Below are positions 1 through 8,902 of a stretch of 64,000 nt of DNA, in pieces (positions within the stretch are counted from its first letter, which is position 1; every line of letters begins with the position of its first letter). Origin of the DNA: Planococcus halocryophilus (GTDB taxonomy: Bacteria > Bacillota > Bacilli > Bacillales_A > Planococcaceae); assembly GCF_022489025.1 (NCBI RefSeq), contig NZ_JAKVTG010000009.1, positions 1 to 64,000 on the forward strand, written 5' to 3'. Position numbers and translations under genes: made by a program. The notes below the pieces were generated by a model. That model made no database searches. It was not told the DNA's origin and saw only the letters and a list, made by a program, of their open reading frames with translations.

Positions 1-14
1 TTATTCAATGTTGT

Positions 15-90
15 GGGTCAGTAGCTCAGTCGGTAGAGCATTAGATTGAAGCTCTAAGTGTCGGCGGTTCGATTCCGTCCTGACCCACCA
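15..90 (+). tRNA. tRNA-Phe (GAA)
   Basis: Full cloverleaf: 7-bp acceptor stem, anticodon stem TTAGA/TCTAA around loop TTGAAGC (anticodon GAA), T-arm with TTCGATT, and encoded CCA at 88-90. First of six closely spaced tRNAs; probably the tail of a larger rRNA/tRNA operon that begins before the window. Confidence 0.95.
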
Positions 91-95
91 TTTAT

Positions 96-169
96 GCGGG
101 TGTAGTTTAGTGGTAAAACCTCAGCCTTCCAAGCTGATGATGAGGGTTCGATTCCCTTCACCCGCTCCA
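96..169 (+). tRNA. tRNA-Gly (TCC)
   Basis: Acceptor stem GCGGGTG/CACCCGC, anticodon stem TCAGC/GCTGA around loop CTTCCAA (anticodon TCC), encoded CCA. 74 nt, usual for tRNA-Gly. Confidence 0.95.
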
Positions 170-182
170 TAATATTACATAT

Positions 183-259
<77 letters not shown>

Positions 260-260
260 T

Positions 261-335
261 TCCGAAGTAGCTCAGTGGTAGAGCACCGCACTGTTAATGC
301 GATGGTCGTAGGTTCGAGTCCTACCTTCGGAGCCA
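261..335 (+). tRNA. tRNA-Asn (GTT)
   Basis: Acceptor stem TCCGAAG/CTTCGGA, discriminator G, CCA encoded at 333-335; loop CTGTTAA gives anticodon GTT. Starts one base after the preceding tRNA ends. Confidence 0.95.
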
Positions 336-339
336 TACT

Positions 340-430
340 GGGGAAGTACTCAAGTGGCTGAAGAGGCGCCCCTGCTAAGGGTGTAGGTCGGGCAACCGGC
401 GCGAGGGTTCAAATCCCTCCTTCTCCGCCA
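340..430 (+). tRNA. tRNA-Ser (GCT)
   Basis: 91 nt with the long variable arm typical of class II tRNAs; anticodon loop CTGCTAA (anticodon GCT); acceptor stem GGGGAAG/CTTCTCC with one G-U pair; CCA encoded at 428-430. Confidence 0.95.
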
Positions 431-436
431 GTATTT

Positions 437-508
437 GGCCCCTTGGTCAAGCGGTTAAGACACCGCCCTTTCACGGCGGTAACACGGGTTCGAATCCCGT
501 AGGGGTCA
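437..508 (+). tRNA. tRNA-Glu (TTC), no encoded CCA
   Basis: Acceptor stem GGCCCCT/AGGGGTC, anticodon stem CCGCC/GGCGG around loop CTTTCAC (anticodon TTC). Unlike the other five tRNAs here the 3' CCA is not encoded: the discriminator A508 is followed by TCATCA. A CCA-adding enzyme would be needed. Last tRNA of the cluster, just before a terminator. Confidence 0.93.
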
Positions 509-512
509 TCAT

Positions 513-552
513 AAAAAAGAGTCATGCATTTAAATGCATGACTCTTTTTTTC
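513..552. terminator. Bidirectional terminator of tRNA cluster and exporter gene
   Basis: Perfect 28-nt palindrome at 519-546 (half-site AGAGTCATGCATTT) flanked by A6 on the left and T8 on the right, so it can work on both strands. It also encodes the last codons and stop of the convergent exporter gene. Confidence 0.9.
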
Positions 553-1487
553 GTTTTAGTTGAATTTCGGCTATGAAAAATCATACCGCCCATAACAATA
601 AAAACTCCTAATAATGATAATTCTGAAGGTAAAGCTATTGATAAGAAAAGAATTTCTCCAGCCAAAGCGAATAAAACTTCCATTGATTGCGTTGCTTCAA
701 CCACTCCTAACATTTGCATGTTTCCTCTAACAAGATCTGTGGCTTTAAAGAATAAAACTGTGGCTATTACGCCTGAAGTGATTGCGACAATTAAGGTTTG
801 GAAGCTTTGTGAAGCGGATGGTCCGCCCACTGTAAGTAAGCCGAATAACGATAACAATAGCCAAAAAGGTAGACTGGCTAAGGTCATTCCCAAAACCCTC
901 TGATAAGCATCTAATCTACCGTCGCATATCTCCATCATTTTTCTATTGCCAAGTGGATATGCGAATGCTGCGAGAAGAACTGGTATAAAACCAAACCAAA
1001 GTGTAGCAGAAGAAACGGTCGCTACATATTCTAACTGCATGAGACTAACTCCTGCCAATATGATGAAAGAAATCATTAAACCTTTCACCGGGATTTTTCT
1101 TCTTAACTGAACAGCACCATCATTAGTATGTATAGTGATAAGAAATAATGGAGCGAGCAGGGTGCCTGCAATGATAGTGATTTGCCAAGTCCCTGCGATT
1201 AGCCACCCAGGAGAATAGGCAGCTGCAAAACAAAGCGGTGTGTAAAATAAGCCGAACCCGATAAAGCTCCAAATGAACCAAGCTTTTTTGTTTCTGTTCA
1301 TTTCTTGTAATAGTGGTTTTAAGTTTTTTCTCGATAGAACGATTAATAGTAAAAAAGGAATCATAAAAAGATAACGAAGAGAAGCGCTCCAAATCCAACT
1401 TCCGCCACTTGCTTCCATTGTGGCATTTAAAACAAATGTAAATGCGAAGAAAAAAGCAGCAATGATACCGATAATAATGGGTTTCAC
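522..1487 (-). CDS. EamA/DMT-superfamily transporter (multidrug resistance efflux type)
   Basis: A 321-residue, very hydrophobic protein with about ten predicted membrane segments, arranged as the duplicated EamA/DMT fold. The form is that of the Gram-positive 'multidrug resistance efflux transporter' group (YjlA-like). The substrate cannot be read from the sequence. I place the start at the GTG at 1487 because AGGAGG lies 7 nt upstream; a longer frame to 1526 would put this ribosome binding site inside the gene. The last residues (about MHLNA) and the stop are encoded by the palindromic terminator shared with the tRNA cluster. It appears to be monocistronic, with menA upstream on the same strand beyond its own terminator. 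Confidence 0.8.
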   Translation of the reverse strand: MKPIIIGIIAAFFFAFTFVLNATMEASGGSWIWSASLRYLFMIPFLLLIVLSRKNLKPLLQEMNRNKKAWFIWSFIGFGLFYTPLCFAAAYSPGWLIAGTWQITIIAGTLLAPLFLITIHTNDGAVQLRRKIPVKGLMISFIILAGVSLMQLEYVATVSSATLWFGFIPVLLAAFAYPLGNRKMMEICDGRLDAYQRVLGMTLASLPFWLLLSLFGLLTVGGPSASQSFQTLIVAITSGVIATVLFFKATDLVRGNMQMLGVVEATQSMEVLFALAGEILFLSIALPSELSLLGVFIVMGGMIFHSRNSTKTKKRVMHLNA

Positions 1488-1571
1488 TTTAGATCCTCCT
1501 GAGTAATATTTCGAATTATTTCTCAACTATAGCGCATACTTAAAAATTCTACAAAGCTTTATTTGGACATG

Positions 1572-1603
1572 AAAAAAGAGATTTCAACTGAAATCTCTTT
1601 TTT
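1572..1603 (-). terminator. Terminator downstream of menA
   Basis: Hairpin GAGATTT/AAATCTC with A6 and T6 flanks, directly after the menA stop; symmetrical enough to act on either strand. Confidence 0.85.
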
Positions 1604-1613
1604 CTTATACTAA

Positions 1614-2525
1614 TTATAGAAGATATTCAATTAGTAATCCGATACCAAGTAGTAAGGCGAAAAGTGTATTTGTTTTTCCCGTATCTTTCATGGCTGGCAT
1701 TACTTTTAATGGTGCAGTGTGGTGTTTAAATATTTGAACCACTCTAATCGGTTTTATAACACTAAGAAAAACGAGTAAAGTCCATGGTGTTAATGTTCCT
1801 GCAATAACGAAAATGACAATCCAGGCGTAAGATAGGATGAAGAAAGCCATAAGAATGTTAACGGCTGTCGGTCTTTTAACTAAAATAGCCAGTGTTTTGC
1901 GGCCACTTTCTTCATCGCCAACGATATCGCGAATATTATTAGCTAACATAATAGCCGCTACTAATAAGGTGCTCGGTACAGCAAGTAGGGAAGCTTCTAC
2001 AGTTACCATGCCCGTTTGGATATAAAAGGCGATAATAACGATTAAATAGCCCATAACTAAGCCTGAGAAAAGTTCTCCAAATGGCGTATAAGCAATCGGG
2101 TAAGGTCCACCTGTATAAAAGTAGCCGATTGCCATAGCAACTGCGCCTACAACTAGAAGCCACCAGCTAGTTTGTGAACAAATGTAAATGCCGATAACTG
2201 CAGCAATACCGTAAAACACTAATGCTAAAGCTAAAACGGTTTTTGGCTTCACACCATTACGAACAATAGCACCGCCAATACCAACAGAGTTCTCATTGTC
2301 TAGGCCTCTCGCAAAATCATAATATTCATTGAACATATTGGTTGCTGCTTGGATTAGTAAACTGGCAAATAACATTGCTAGGAATAAAATCCAGTCAATC
2401 GGGGAATAATGTAAAGCAATCATCGTTCCGAGAAATACGGGAGCGAAGGAAGCGGTCAGTGTATGGGGACGTGTCAATTGCCACCATACGCGCCATCCAC
2501 TGTCTGCTTGTAGGGAATGTGTCAT
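1614..2525 (-). CDS. menA: 1,4-dihydroxy-2-naphthoate polyprenyltransferase
   Basis: Membrane prenyltransferase that joins a polyprenyl chain to 1,4-dihydroxy-2-naphthoate to make demethylmenaquinone. 303 residues with about eight to nine membrane segments. Both UbiA-family Asp-rich motifs are visible: the first around residues 70-82 (NMFNEYYDFARG, then LDNEN), the second near residue 195 (NNIRDIVGDEESGRKT). The ATG at 2525 is preceded by AAAGGAGA at good spacing; a frame extending to 2552 lacks this. It is divergent from the menF operon, with about 170 bp between them, so all the late pathway genes sit together. In B. subtilis, as I recall, menA is not in the men operon. Confidence 0.93.
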   Translation of the reverse strand: MTHSLQADSGWRVWWQLTRPHTLTASFAPVFLGTMIALHYSPIDWILFLAMLFASLLIQAATNMFNEYYDFARGLDNENSVGIGGAIVRNGVKPKTVLALALVFYGIAAVIGIYICSQTSWWLLVVGAVAMAIGYFYTGGPYPIAYTPFGELFSGLVMGYLIVIIAFYIQTGMVTVEASLLAVPSTLLVAAIMLANNIRDIVGDEESGRKTLAILVKRPTAVNILMAFFILSYAWIVIFVIAGTLTPWTLLVFLSVIKPIRVVQIFKHHTAPLKVMPAMKDTGKTNTLFALLLGIGLLIEYLL

Positions 2526-2696
2526 CTTAATCTCTCCTTTAATTCTTTCCACTCTTCATTGTACTTTAAAATAGTCTGGAATACAGCAAATGATGTGCTG
2601 ATTTTAGCAGAAAAGAGTATGATAGAGGATAGAGATTAAAAAGTGAAACAGTGACTGGAATAAATTAGACTATTGTCTTAAAACGGAGGTAATCAG

Positions 2697-4088
2697 GTGA
2701 ATTCAGAATCGTCTTCATCGACCCAGCAATTTGCGGCAGACCAGATTGAAGGCTATCGCTTTTATACTGAAACAATCGAAGTTACGCATATGTCTGCATT
2801 AGCATTTTTTGAAGCTGGCGGAAACGACCACGCAGGAAAACGCATGTATTGGAAAAATCGTGAAAAGACTTTCACGCTTGTTGGAATTGGACATGCTCAT
2901 GTTCTATCATCTGATGAGACAGCTGGAAGGTTTGAAAATATAAAAAAAGACTGGAAAAACTTATGTCAACAAATCGTCAATGAAGAACGTTCGGTTCATC
3001 CGGTCTTATTCGGAGGATTTTCGTTTGATCCATTCAATACAAAGCCGAGTGAGTGGAGAAGGTTCCCACAGGCTTATTTTGTAGTGCCAACTTTTCAATT
3101 GATTTTAAAAGGTGATCAAGCGTTTGTAAGTATCCACTTGATCACGAAAAAACAAGACAGTTTTAATGAATTTGATGCGTTGCGGAAAGAACGAGACAAA
3201 TTACTTCATGCTGCACAAGTATCTGAAGTGGATAAGTACGATAAACCGAATGTGATTGAACGGACCGAATTAAGAAAAGAAGAGTACTTAGAATCGATTC
3301 AACGCGTTACGGATATTATTAAAGCTAAAGAAGTCGAGAAAGTGGTTATTGCACGCACAGTGAAACTGGGGTTTGAAAAGAAACTTTCGCCAACTTCTGC
3401 TCTGTATCAAGTAGCCAATGAACAACCTGAAAGTTTCTTATTCGGTTTAGAAGCGGAAGAACAGTTTTTCTTTGGGGCAACTCCAGAACGACTTGTGAAA
3501 GTAGAAAATGAAAAAGCATTATCTACTTGTTTAGCAGGTTCAACTCCTCGTGGGAAAACCATAGAAAAAGATACAGAACTTGGAGAAGCTTTATTACAAG
3601 ATCCTAAAAATCGTGCAGAACATCAATATGTTGTGAGCATGATTAGCGATGTGTTTAAAGCAACATGCAGTCAAACCATCGTACCGAAAACACCAAAATT
3701 GATGAAAATTAGAGATATCCAGCATTTGTATACACCAGTCGAGGGGTTGTTAAATGCAGGATCTACACTATTTGACTTGGTAGAACTACTTCATCCAACA
3801 CCTGCTCTTGGTGGAGAGCCGAAATTAGAAGCATTAAAGATGATTCGTGAGCACGAAGCAATGAACCGAGGCTATTATGCGGCACCTATCGGCTGGATTG
3901 ATACACAAGGAAACGGTGAATTTGCTGTTGCCATTCGTTCGGCTTTATTAGATGAAGAAAAAGCTTATTTATATGCGGGTGGTGGGATTGTAGCAGATTC
4001 GACACCTGAATCAGAGTATGACGAGACATGGGTTAAATTTAGACCGATGCTCCGGGCATTGGGAGGTCAATTGAGTGACGAATCGTAA
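2697..4088 (+). CDS. menF: Isochorismate synthase
   Basis: First enzyme of menaquinone synthesis, chorismate to isochorismate. 463 residues; the C-terminal half is the chorismate-binding domain with the expected conserved stretches: a GGEPK segment, the R-E-H-E region followed by NRGYYAAPIGW, and the final AGGGIV with SEYDETWVK (Mg-binding Glu). The start is a GTG six bases after ACGGAGGT. The 3' end overlaps menD by 14 nt, so the two are probably translationally coupled. The enterobactin-type paralogue is unlikely because every neighbour is a menaquinone gene. Confidence 0.93.
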   Translation: MNSESSSSTQQFAADQIEGYRFYTETIEVTHMSALAFFEAGGNDHAGKRMYWKNREKTFTLVGIGHAHVLSSDETAGRFENIKKDWKNLCQQIVNEERSVHPVLFGGFSFDPFNTKPSEWRRFPQAYFVVPTFQLILKGDQAFVSIHLITKKQDSFNEFDALRKERDKLLHAAQVSEVDKYDKPNVIERTELRKEEYLESIQRVTDIIKAKEVEKVVIARTVKLGFEKKLSPTSALYQVANEQPESFLFGLEAEEQFFFGATPERLVKVENEKALSTCLAGSTPRGKTIEKDTELGEALLQDPKNRAEHQYVVSMISDVFKATCSQTIVPKTPKLMKIRDIQHLYTPVEGLLNAGSTLFDLVELLHPTPALGGEPKLEALKMIREHEAMNRGYYAAPIGWIDTQGNGEFAVAIRSALLDEEKAYLYAGGGIVADSTPESEYDETWVKFRPMLRALGGQLSDES

Positions 4089-5775
4089 AGCATTAACTGA
4101 ATATGTATCGGCCTTTACTCATTCACTTGTTGAGCAGGGGGTTAAAGATGTCGTTATTAGTCCGGGGTCTCGTTCAACACCGCTTGCATATGCTTGTATG
4201 AAGGAGGAAGGCTTAGCTGTATACAGACAAATTGATGAACGCTCCGCGGCTTATTTTGCGCTAGGCTTAGCTAAAGCTTCTGGGAAACCAGTCATGCTGC
4301 TTTGTACATCGGGAACGGCTGCGGCTAATTATTTTCCGGCTGTTGTTGAAGCGTTTTATGCGCGTGTGCCTTTACTGGTAGTTACAGCAGACCGTCCGCA
4401 CGAACTGCGTGAAGTCGGTGCGCCACAAGCAATCAACCAAGTAAATTTATTTGGAACTCACGTTAAATGGGCAACGGATTTGCCAATGCCAGAAACGGAA
4501 AATCAATTGGCGTTTTTAACCCGTCATTTGCACCGTTCTGTGCAAAATGCAATGAGTGAACCGCGAGGACCGGTACATATAAACGTGCCATTCCGTGAGC
4601 CACTGCGTATTGATTTTGAACAAGATTATGTAAGCAATCATGAAATTGCTCATTTTGGCGGAGAACTGTCTTTAAGTGCGGAAATTCGCATGTTTTTACA
4701 ACAACTTTTGAAAAAAGAAAAAGGCTTATTGATTGTTGGAGAACAAACGCAAAAAATGCCTAATGAATTCTGGGCGTTTATTGAGAAACTGGATTGGCCA
4801 GTATTGGCAGATCCATTATCCAACTTACGTGGAAATGTTCCGCAATCGGCAAAGTCGTTAATTATTGATTCTTATGATGCGTTGCTTAAAAGTGAGAGAT
4901 TTAAAGAAACGGTCATACCGGATGCAGTGATTCGTGTTGGACCTCAACCGGTTTCAAAACCACTAAGCTTATTTTTAGCAGCAGTAAAACCAGAGACCTA
5001 TGTGGTGTTTGATGAAAGTTCGATGTTGCGTGACCCACAATCTGTCGCGACGCATCATATTCAGGCAGCTGAAAAAGACTTATGGCAATTATCATTGGAA
5101 AATAAATCCACAAACACGTATCGTAAAAAATGGACGCAAGCTTCTCATTTATACTGGAAAGTTGTCGAGCAGCATTGTCAGAACGAACTAGATGAAGGGG
5201 TATTAGCGAAAGTGCTTTTCGACCGGTTGGATCAATGTGATTTAATTGTGAGCAGCAGTATGCCAATTCGAGATGTAGATACGTATTTCCCAACAACCGA
5301 GCGGGATATTATGCTTTATGCAAATCGCGGGGCAAATGGCATTGACGGTGTCGTATCAACGGCATTTGGCGTGCAAGCAGCAAAACAGCGTCCAGCTTAT
5401 TTGTATATCGGAGATTTATCGTTTTTGCATGATATGAACGGATTGATCGCTTCCAAAATGCAGGAGACGGATTTGACGATTGTGATTATGAATAACAATG
5501 GGGGTGGCATTTTCTCTTATTTGCCACAGTCTCAAGAAGAGCGCTATTTTGAAGAGTTGTTTGGTACACCGACTGGTCTGACGTTTAGCGATGCAGCGAA
5601 CATGTACGATGCGCAATATGTGTCTGCTGAAACAGTTGTACAATTTGCCGCTGCACTAGACGAACCGAAAACAAAATCAGTGAAAATGATTGAAGTGTTC
5701 ACTAATCGTGAAAACAATGTCACGACGCACCGTAAATTATGGAGCCGTTTTGATGAGGAGCTGGCTAAGCAATGA
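4075..5775 (+). CDS. menD: SEPHCHC synthase (2-oxoglutarate decarboxylase step of menaquinone synthesis)
   Basis: Thiamine-diphosphate enzyme that adds the succinyl semialdehyde unit from 2-oxoglutarate to isochorismate. 566 residues, usual length. The N-terminal pyrimidine-binding domain shows ISPGSRSTPLA and CTSGTAAANYFPAV. The C-terminal domain has the metal/ThDP motif GDLSFLHDMNG continuing to NNNGGGIFS. Start GTG at 4075 preceded by GGGAGGTC. It overlaps menF by 14 nt and menH by 4 nt (ATGA), forming a tight operon. Confidence 0.95.
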   Translation: MTNRKALTEYVSAFTHSLVEQGVKDVVISPGSRSTPLAYACMKEEGLAVYRQIDERSAAYFALGLAKASGKPVMLLCTSGTAAANYFPAVVEAFYARVPLLVVTADRPHELREVGAPQAINQVNLFGTHVKWATDLPMPETENQLAFLTRHLHRSVQNAMSEPRGPVHINVPFREPLRIDFEQDYVSNHEIAHFGGELSLSAEIRMFLQQLLKKEKGLLIVGEQTQKMPNEFWAFIEKLDWPVLADPLSNLRGNVPQSAKSLIIDSYDALLKSERFKETVIPDAVIRVGPQPVSKPLSLFLAAVKPETYVVFDESSMLRDPQSVATHHIQAAEKDLWQLSLENKSTNTYRKKWTQASHLYWKVVEQHCQNELDEGVLAKVLFDRLDQCDLIVSSSMPIRDVDTYFPTTERDIMLYANRGANGIDGVVSTAFGVQAAKQRPAYLYIGDLSFLHDMNGLIASKMQETDLTIVIMNNNGGGIFSYLPQSQEERYFEELFGTPTGLTFSDAANMYDAQYVSAETVVQFAAALDEPKTKSVKMIEVFTNRENNVTTHRKLWSRFDEELAKQ

Positions 5776-6599
5776 AGCTAAAGGTCGGTGGCAATTTTTA
5801 TCATGTTGAAGTAAGGAATCCAGAAAAGCCAGAAACTTTGGTTTTTCTGCACGGCTTTACAGGAAGCACCAAAACGTGGCATTCGGTTATTGAAAAGTGG
5901 ACGAATGCCAAAATTATTTTGATTGATTTAATCGGTCATGGAGAGTCAGCTAGTCCAGAAGAGCTTGAAGCTTATTCGATGGAACATCAGCTAGAAGATT
6001 TGGATGCTTTGTTTGATCAATTAGTGTTGGAAGACTTTACGCTTATTGGTTATTCGATGGGTGGTCGTACGGCGCTTGCGTATGCTTGTCACTATCCGGA
6101 GCGGTTGACGGGATTAGTTCTAGAAAGTGCGTCGCCTGGACTTGATAGCGAACAAGCAAGAAAAGACCGTCGAACTAATGATGCACGTCTTGCAGAGCGG
6201 ATTGTGACAGGTGGTCTTGTCAATTTTGTTGATGCTTGGGAAAACATTGCGTTGTTCGCAAGTCAAAAAGAGTTGCCTGAAGGGGTGCAACAGTCGGTAC
6301 GTGAAGAACGTTTGGCGCAAAATCCACTAGGCCTTGCGAATAGTTTACTCGGCATGGGAACAGGTGCGCAACAGTCTTATTGGCAAGAGCTAAAAGGTTT
6401 GAATGTACCCGTTTTATTGGTGACTGGGCGGTTGGATGTAAAGTTTGAGGCACTTGCACAAAAGATGCTTGAACAACTGCCAAATGCTGTTCATAAAACT
6501 ATTGATGCGGGCCATGCAATACATGTGGAAAAACCTGCTGAGTTTGCTACAATAGTAAGAGAGTATTTAAGTTTGAACTATCAAGGAGGAAAATCATGA
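5772..6599 (+). CDS. menH: SHCHC synthase (alpha/beta hydrolase)
   Basis: Removes pyruvate from SEPHCHC to give SHCHC in menaquinone synthesis. 275 residues, alpha/beta-hydrolase fold: oxyanion region FLHGFTGS, nucleophile elbow GYSMGGR, acid in [10 protein letters not shown] and His in [11 protein letters not shown]. It overlaps both neighbours by four bases (ATGA), which supports the MenH assignment over a generic hydrolase. Confidence 0.92.
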   Translation: MKLKVGGNFYHVEVRNPEKPETLVFLHGFTGSTKTWHSVIEKWTNAKIILIDLIGHGESASPEELEAYSMEHQLEDLDALFDQLVLEDFTLIGYSMGGRTALAYACHYPERLTGLVLESASPGLDSEQARKDRRTNDARLAERIVTGGLVNFVDAWENIALFASQKELPEGVQQSVREERLAQNPLGLANSLLGMGTGAQQSYWQELKGLNVPVLLVTGRLDVKFEALAQKMLEQLPNAVHKTIDAGHAIHVEKPAEFATIVREYLSLNYQGGKS

Positions 6600-7414
6600 C
6601 ACGCGAGTGGATTACAGAACGTACATATGAAGACATTAAGTATGAAATTTTTAACGGGATTGCAAAAATTACGATTAACCGTCCGGAAGTGCGCAACGCA
6701 TTCCGTCCGAAAACCGTTCACGAATTAATCGATGCATTTTCACGTGCACGCGATCATTCAGATGTAGGCGTTATTGTTTTAACTGGCGAAGGCGAAAAAG
6801 CTTTCTGTTCAGGTGGCGACCAATCCGTACGCGGACACGGTGGCTATGTTGGGGAAGATGAAATTCCACGTTTGAACGTATTAGATTTACAACGTTTAAT
6901 CCGTGTCATTCCAAAACCAGTTGTCGCAATGGTTGCAGGTTATGCAATTGGCGGCGGACACGTCTTGCACGTTGTTTGTGACTTGACGATTGCTGCGGAT
7001 AACGCACGCTTTGGTCAAACAGGTCCACGCGTAGGGTCGTTTGATGCTGGATACGGTTCTGGTTATTTAGCACGTATTATTGGCCATAAGAAAGCACGTG
7101 AAATTTGGTACCTTTGCCGTCAATACGACGCACAGGAAGCATTGGATATGGGCTTAGTTAATACAGTTGTCCCTCTTGAGCAATTAGAAGACGAAACGGT
7201 TCAATGGTGTCAGGAAATGCTTGAAATGAGCCCAACTGCACTTCGTTTTGTTAAAGCGGCGATGAATGCTGATACAGATGGTCTTGCTGGGTTGCAGCAA
7301 ATGGCTGGAGACGCAACATTATTGTATTACACAACAGATGAAGCGAAAGAAGGACGCGATGCGTTTAAAGAAAAACGCAAACCGGACTTTGGTCAATTCC
7401 CACGTTTCCCATGA
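6596..7414 (+). CDS. menB: 1,4-dihydroxy-2-naphthoyl-CoA synthase
   Basis: Crotonase-family enzyme that closes the naphthoquinone ring of o-succinylbenzoyl-CoA. 272 residues. Diagnostic MenB stretches are present: [10 protein letters not shown], a disordered Gly-rich loop after it, [16 protein letters not shown] and [14 protein letters not shown]. The gene starts within the menH stop (ATGA), with AAGGAGG upstream. A strong terminator follows at 7429, so menF-menD-menH-menB is one unit and menE-menC needs read-through or its own promoter. Confidence 0.95.
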   Translation: MTREWITERTYEDIKYEIFNGIAKITINRPEVRNAFRPKTVHELIDAFSRARDHSDVGVIVLTGEGEKAFCSGGDQSVRGHGGYVGEDEIPRLNVLDLQRLIRVIPKPVVAMVAGYAIGGGHVLHVVCDLTIAADNARFGQTGPRVGSFDAGYGSGYLARIIGHKKAREIWYLCRQYDAQEALDMGLVNTVVPLEQLEDETVQWCQEMLEMSPTALRFVKAAMNADTDGLAGLQQMAGDATLLYYTTDEAKEGRDAFKEKRKPDFGQFPRFP

Positions 7415-7428
7415 TTATTGAATAATTG

Positions 7429-7459
7429 AAAGCTGTCCTCTCTGGGGACAGCTTTTTTT
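7429..7459 (+). terminator. Terminator between menB and menE
   Basis: Hairpin AAAGCTGTCC / GGGGACAGCTTT followed by T7. It lies 18 nt before the menE start and separates the two halves of the men cluster. Confidence 0.85.
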
Positions 7460-7477
7460 GAAGAAAGGATTTTGAAC

Positions 7478-8902
7478 ATGACATATCCGAATTGGTTGAG
7501 TCAACGAAGCTATTTGAGCGGTGACCGCATGGCGTTGTCGTTTCAGCAACAACAATGGACTTTTTCTGAAATAAATACGATTGCACTAGATTATGCGGGA
7601 AAACTAAGCGCGCTTGGCGTGAAAGAAAATTCCCGTGTCGCGGTATTAGCAAAATCTACTCCAGAATTCGTTTTTGTCTTGTATGGCTGTATGCACGTAG
7701 GTTGTGAAATGGTCATGCTCAATGAACGCCTCTCAAGCAATGAATTAACGTACCAAATAAACGATGCGGAAGTAGCATTTATTTTCGTAGCTGATGTGCT
7801 AAAAGAAAAAGTGGACGATTCACGCGTGGTTTTATTTGGTGAAATCGAAAATGCCAAACCCGTTCAATTTGAACCGCAGCAACAATGGTCAAAAGACCGC
7901 ACTCTTTCGATTATGTATACTTCAGGCACTACTGGGCATCCAAAAGGCGTTCGCCAAACTGCGGAAAATCATTTTTCAAGTGCCGTGTCGTCTGCACTCA
8001 ATATTGGCATAGCGCCGGAAGACGTTTGGTTATGTGCCGTGCCATTGTTTCACATTAGCGGATTTTCAATATTGATGAGGTCGTTGATTTATGGCATGGG
8101 CGTTCGTTTGTACGAGAAATTTGACGCGGAACAAAGCGCGGAAGAAATTTGCAACGGCAGCGTGACGCATATGTCAGTTGTTGGAGTGACGTTGGAACGT
8201 ATTTTATCGAGTATGGAACAAGCTTCGATGCAAGCTTCAGACCGGTTTAAAGCGGTTCTTGCCGGAGGTGGACCGATTCCAATTGCTTATATGAAACGTG
8301 CTGAAAACTGTAAAATTCCAGTGCTGCAAACGTATGGGATGACGGAAACATCGTCGCAAACGACAACGTTACAAGTGGCGGACGCAGAGCGAAAAATTGG
8401 ATCTGCAGGTAAACCGTTATTTTTATATGAAGTCAAAACAGAAAAACCTGGTGAAGTGGGAGAAATCCTTATTCGCGGTCCTCAAGTAACACCTGGCTAT
8501 ATTGGCAAATTTGCCGAGCGAGATGTGCAACAAGATGGCTGGCTTCATACAGGAGATATGGGCTATTTAGATGACGAAGGCTTTTTGTTTGTTGTGGATC
8601 GCCGTTCGGATTTGATCGTCTCTGGTGGGGAAAATGTTTACCCGGCTGAAATCGAAAAAGTGTTATCCGGTCATCCGGCTATTCAAGAAGTTGGCGTTTG
8701 CGGTGCGCCGAGTGAACAGTGGGGAGAAGTTCCGGTAGCATTTGTGGTATTGCAGCAAGAAGTGACAGTAGAAGAGCTATTGGCGTATTGTCGCAAACAG
8801 CTGGCGTCTTATAAAGTGCCAAAGCAATTGACGATTGTCGAGTCGTTGCCGCGCAACGCTTCAAACAAGCTGCTGAGAAGAGAGCTGAGAGCATGGGTAT
8901 AA
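7478..8902 (+). CDS. menE: o-succinylbenzoate--CoA ligase
   Basis: Adenylate-forming ligase that activates o-succinylbenzoate with CoA. 474 residues. AMP-binding motifs occur in order: P-loop-like YTSGTTGHPKG near residue 150, TYGMTE near 290, and GWLHTGDMGYLD with the hinge DRRSDLIVSGGENVYP near 370-390; the catalytic Lys is near the C-terminus (NASNKLLRREL). I use the ATG at 7478 because AAAGGA sits about 8 nt upstream; the TTG two codons earlier is too close. It overlaps menC by 10 nt. Confidence 0.93.
   Translation: MTYPNWLSQRSYLSGDRMALSFQQQQWTFSEINTIALDYAGKLSALGVKENSRVAVLAKSTPEFVFVLYGCMHVGCEMVMLNERLSSNELTYQINDAEVAFIFVADVLKEKVDDSRVVLFGEIENAKPVQFEPQQQWSKDRTLSIMYTSGTTGHPKGVRQTAENHFSSAVSSALNIGIAPEDVWLCAVPLFHISGFSILMRSLIYGMGVRLYEKFDAEQSAEEICNGSVTHMSVVGVTLERILSSMEQASMQASDRFKAVLAGGGPIPIAYMKRAENCKIPVLQTYGMTETSSQTTTLQVADAERKIGSAGKPLFLYEVKTEKPGEVGEILIRGPQVTPGYIGKFAERDVQQDGWLHTGDMGYLDDEGFLFVVDRRSDLIVSGGENVYPAEIEKVLSGHPAIQEVGVCGAPSEQWGEVPVAFVVLQQEVTVEELLAYCRKQLASYKVPKQLTIVESLPRNASNKLLRRELRAWV

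Noticed and set aside
1488-1526. Longer exporter protein starting at 1526
   Set aside because: Would contain the strong AGGAGG that clearly serves the GTG at 1487.
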